Of a DNA stretch of 64,000 nt, positions 61,956-64,000 are shown in pieces. Below the pieces are notes generated by a model. That model saw only the letters and a program-made list of their open reading frames with translations. It made no database searches and had not been told where the DNA came from. The stretch spans positions 189,891 through 253,890 of the forward strand of contig JANQNK010000001.1 in NCBI GenBank assembly GCA_028279595.1, given 5' to 3'. Position 1 is the stretch's first letter, and each line of letters starts with the position of its first letter. The translations under genes were made by a program, and so were the position numbers. This DNA comes from Thermoplasmatota archaeon. GTDB taxonomy: Archaea > Thermoplasmatota > JAKEGO01.

Positions 61956-62696
61956 TTACCTATTAAGATTGTATTTTTTATCCAATATCGTACATATCTT
62001 CCTGTAAACATTTCTGAATTCCTTACTATATTCCAAATGATGTCTGATGTTCTGAAGATGGAGATGAAGTCCCGCTAAAATAACCATCATTGCACTCGTT
62101 CTTCTTGCGCTATAAGCCTTGGTATAGTTGTCAGTAATCAAGGCAGTGTGCTCTGACAATGGAATTGCTCCATCATACCCTGCAATGATATCCTTACTGC
62201 CTGGGAATACGGTACTCATGAGTTCGACGACGACCTTGGAAACTTCACCGATCTCGATAGGCGTGGGAAATTGTTGAATTTCATCTCCATATTTGACCTC
62301 ATTGAAAATTGAGTGATGAGAAGGAAGTAATCGCTCGATTTCCTTCTTGGAAATAACACCATATCGATAAAGAATAATTATACCGATATCAGTCATGAAG
62401 TAATGAATACTCCTTCTTCTGTCACCTTCAACTTGCTCACCGACTACTGCACCAATTGACTCCCAAAATGCGACATCAGAGTGGATCTTTTTCTTAGAAT
62501 GTTTTGTTATCTGACTGACCTGATATCGTGTGATCTCACTATTCTCAAAGATGGTCTGCAGCACGAAAAGTTTACCGATATCCTCTTTTCTTAAGTCGAT
62601 TGAAGTCCACCCCTTATGGGGTAGATTATAGTAGCTGTTTTTATTCAATAAGTAACGAATTCGAACCCTATGTTGTAACATATTGATAATACACAT
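61956..62696 (-). CDS. AT-rich winged-helix-like hypothetical protein
   Basis: About 246 residues. An N-terminal part (FVLQTIFENSEITRYQVSQI and TKHSKKKIHSDVAFWESIGAV, roughly residues 45-85) reads as a helix-turn-helix. The middle has a hydrophobic IGIIILYRYGVISKKEIERLL segment (first half), and the C-terminus is helical and basic. The function is unknown; it resembles archaeal island-encoded regulators. ATG 62696 fits a GGTAATAATCG box; GTG 62705 and ATG 62681 are also possible. Located directly left of the transposase, transcribed away from it. Confidence 0.5.
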   Translation of the reverse strand: MCIINMLQHRVRIRYLLNKNSYYNLPHKGWTSIDLRKEDIGKLFVLQTIFENSEITRYQVSQITKHSKKKIHSDVAFWESIGAVVGEQVEGDRRRSIHYFMTDIGIIILYRYGVISKKEIERLLPSHHSIFNEVKYGDEIQQFPTPIEIGEVSKVVVELMSTVFPGSKDIIAGYDGAIPLSEHTALITDNYTKAYSARRTSAMMVILAGLHLHLQNIRHHLEYSKEFRNVYRKICTILDKKYNLNR

Positions 62697-62788
62697 TCTG
62701 TACACGAATATTGGTAGGGAACGATTATTACCTTGAAATTTGCCATAGGTACCGCTCGATATTAACCTTGATAATTACATTTCATATT

Positions 62789-64000
62789 ATGGGAACACGA
62801 ACGGATGAACGAAGAAATCCAACACAAGCCAGACTCTTCGATTACGTTCCGAAATCCTCATTCCAAAGTTATTTATATCCTCCAGAATCAATGAATATTG
62901 AAGCCGGGCGACGCAGGAACGCCCCCGGCCATGGAGGCGATAGGTTGAGTATCACCTCAGGAAAAAAGAAGCATGTCGTAGGTAAAGAACTTTTTGGAAA
63001 GGTTAGAGGTAAATTTCGGATTCGTGACACTCCACCGAAAATACCAGAGGATCGGCCGAGAAAGAGACCAGTTGGACCAACCCAAAATTGGGTTGCATAC
63101 AACAAAGCACAAGCCAATGAAATTGAATATTTCAATTCAATCTTGGCTGAGTTGGTATCAATGGTTGAAGAACCCGAACAAGTCATGGGAAGACCTCGAT
63201 TGCTACTCTCAGACCAAATATACTGTGCAGTTCTAAAGGTCTATTGTCAGAAATCAAGTAGAAGATCTCAAACACTGTATCGAGAAGCGAAGGAACGAAA
63301 TCATGTGCAACATGCGCCACATTACAACGCGATATCAAAGTTACTTCTCCGTGAAGACATCACACCGATACTTCATCAATTAATTCATCTATCAGCACTA
63401 CCACTTGCCATCGTCGAAAAGACCGTAGCTATTGATAGTACAGGTTTCCGATGTGCATCATTCAATCGGTATCACGAAGAGAAACATGGTGTCAAGAAAG
63501 AGCACGACTGGATAAAGGCCAATGCTTGTTGTGGAGTTGGATCGAATATCGTAATTGATGTTAGTATTACTGACGGTCATAGCGGTGACAGCCCCGAGTT
63601 TGAAGGGCTTCTTCGCAGAACAGTAGCAAACGGATTTGAGATAACTGAGGTGTTAGCTGACAAGGCGTATTTATCTCGCGACAATTTCAATGTAGCCGCT
63701 GAGTTAGGTGCAGTAGCGTACATCCCATTCAAATCGAATTCTACTGGTCGGAAGATGGGATCACCATTATGGAAGAAAATGTATTTTGAACATCTCCTTC
63801 ACAATGAGGAGTATATGGAACACTATTATAAACGGTCGAACGTAGAATCAACCTTTGGAGCGATTAAGCAGAAATTCGGCGAGAACCTGAAGTCGAAGAA
63901 ACCCGTGTCTCAGAAAAACGAACTCCTATGTAAGATCCTTGCATATAATATCACCGTGCTAATCCATGAGATGGTTGGGGAGCGGATTATGATAGAGTTA
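62789..64000 (+). mobile_element. DDE transposase gene of an IS5/IS4-like insertion sequence (cut by window edge)
   Basis: An open frame of 404 codons from ATG 62789 to the right edge with no stop. An ATATTAA box 26-30 bases upstream supports a leaderless start. The protein has a basic N-terminus, NWVAYNKAQANE near residue 102, a first catalytic Asp in VAIDSTGFRCASF near 215, a second in VLADKAYLSRDNF near 290, and a Glu in YYKRSNVESTFGAIKQKFG near 350. This is the D-D-E set with the Y-x-x-R-x-x-x-E signature of IS4/IS5-type enzymes. The terminal inverted repeats are not visible because the right end is missing. Confidence 0.82.
62879..62937 (+). other. Three-way-junction RNA fold within the transposase 5' coding part
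   Basis: CCTCCA (62879-62884) pairs with TGGAGG (62932-62937). Inside it, TCAAT-GAAT-ATTGA (62888-62901) and GCCGGG...CCCGGC (62903-62908 with 62924-62929) form two more stems, giving a compact three-way junction with 1-3-base linkers. The GC-rich third stem contrasts with the AT-rich surroundings. The coding frame is open through it, so it may be incidental or act as a translational control element. Confidence 0.35.

Noticed and set aside
62879..62937. Hammerhead ribozyme or known riboswitch in the three-way junction
   Set aside because: No CUGAUGA/GAA core and no known ligand-binding consensus; only the general junction shape is present.
62869..63186. Minus-strand frame opposite the transposase N-terminus
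   Set aside because: The plus-strand transposase frame is open across it and has a well-placed TATA box; the antisense product has no family features.

Overview
The window looks like a GC-rich archaeal chromosome segment. Archaeal markers include CDP-archaeol synthase, a 57-residue Sec61beta, PCNA, a Cgi121-like KEOPS subunit, Trm1, a VAT/Cdc48 ATPase and an HSR1/Phr-like heat-shock regulator. Many genes have a TATA-like box about 26 bases before the start codon, which suggests leaderless transcripts. The gene set fits an uncultured euryarchaeal lineage, possibly Thermoplasmatota, but I cannot fix the lineage from this sequence alone.

Layout. 1-4.4 kb: lipid, envelope and secretion genes (flippase, lactate-permease-family transporter, CarS, Sec61beta). 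4.5-16.1 kb: a long plus-strand block with a DUF2080 protein, a GNAT acetyltransferase, an ATP-dependent (class I, Bzd-like) benzoyl-CoA reductase (N, O, P, Q), its ferredoxin, a large NuoG/GltD-type flavoprotein, a metallo-beta-lactamase hydrolase, a sirtuin, and a tungsten aldehyde oxidoreductase with its ferredoxin subunit. 16.1-26.6 kb: a minus-strand operon with methyltransferase, FAD oxidoreductase, GlcD-GlcF fusion, ketopantoate-reductase-like enzyme, AMP-forming acyl-CoA synthetase, ADP-forming acyl-CoA synthetase and one 2-hydroxyacyl-CoA dehydratase subunit. Its activase lies on the other side of a divergent promoter. 27.8-37.8 kb: radical SAM protein, MoaD-like protein, then beta-oxidation genes (thiolase, hydroxyacyl-CoA dehydrogenase/enoyl-CoA hydratase fusion, acyl-CoA dehydrogenase, EtfB, ferredoxin-fused EtfA) with a bacterial-type CoaE. 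38-44.8 kb: the lower benzoyl-CoA pathway, with Dch and Had on the minus strand divergent from Oah/BamA, SDR, thiolase and DUF35 on the plus strand. 45-47.4 kb: IorAB. 47.5-50 kb: KaiC-like ATPase, CBS protein and antiporter. 50-52.9 kb: Cgi121, PCNA, Trm1, THEP1. 53-60.1 kb: one heat-shock operon, HSR1-VAT-Hsp20-GrpE-DnaK-DnaJ. 60.2-64 kb: a visibly AT-rich island with orphan genes, regulators and a DDE transposase that runs off the right edge.

Together the genes describe an anaerobe that reduces benzoyl-CoA with ATP and reduced ferredoxin, opens the ring with Dch/Had/Oah, and oxidises the C7 dicarboxyl-CoA to acetyl-CoA. IorAB, the aldehyde oxidoreductase and the 2-hydroxyacyl-CoA module could feed aromatic amino-acid or aryl-acid carbon into, or alongside, this route. 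The ADP-forming synthetase could conserve ATP.

The least explained feature is a family of at least five intergenic hairpin elements. They share an invariant frame (GCG-CTC-[variable stem]-AA-CGCG-YGTCAC) while the stem sequences differ and still pair. They lie at 3521, 27620, 27698, 41135 and 51192.
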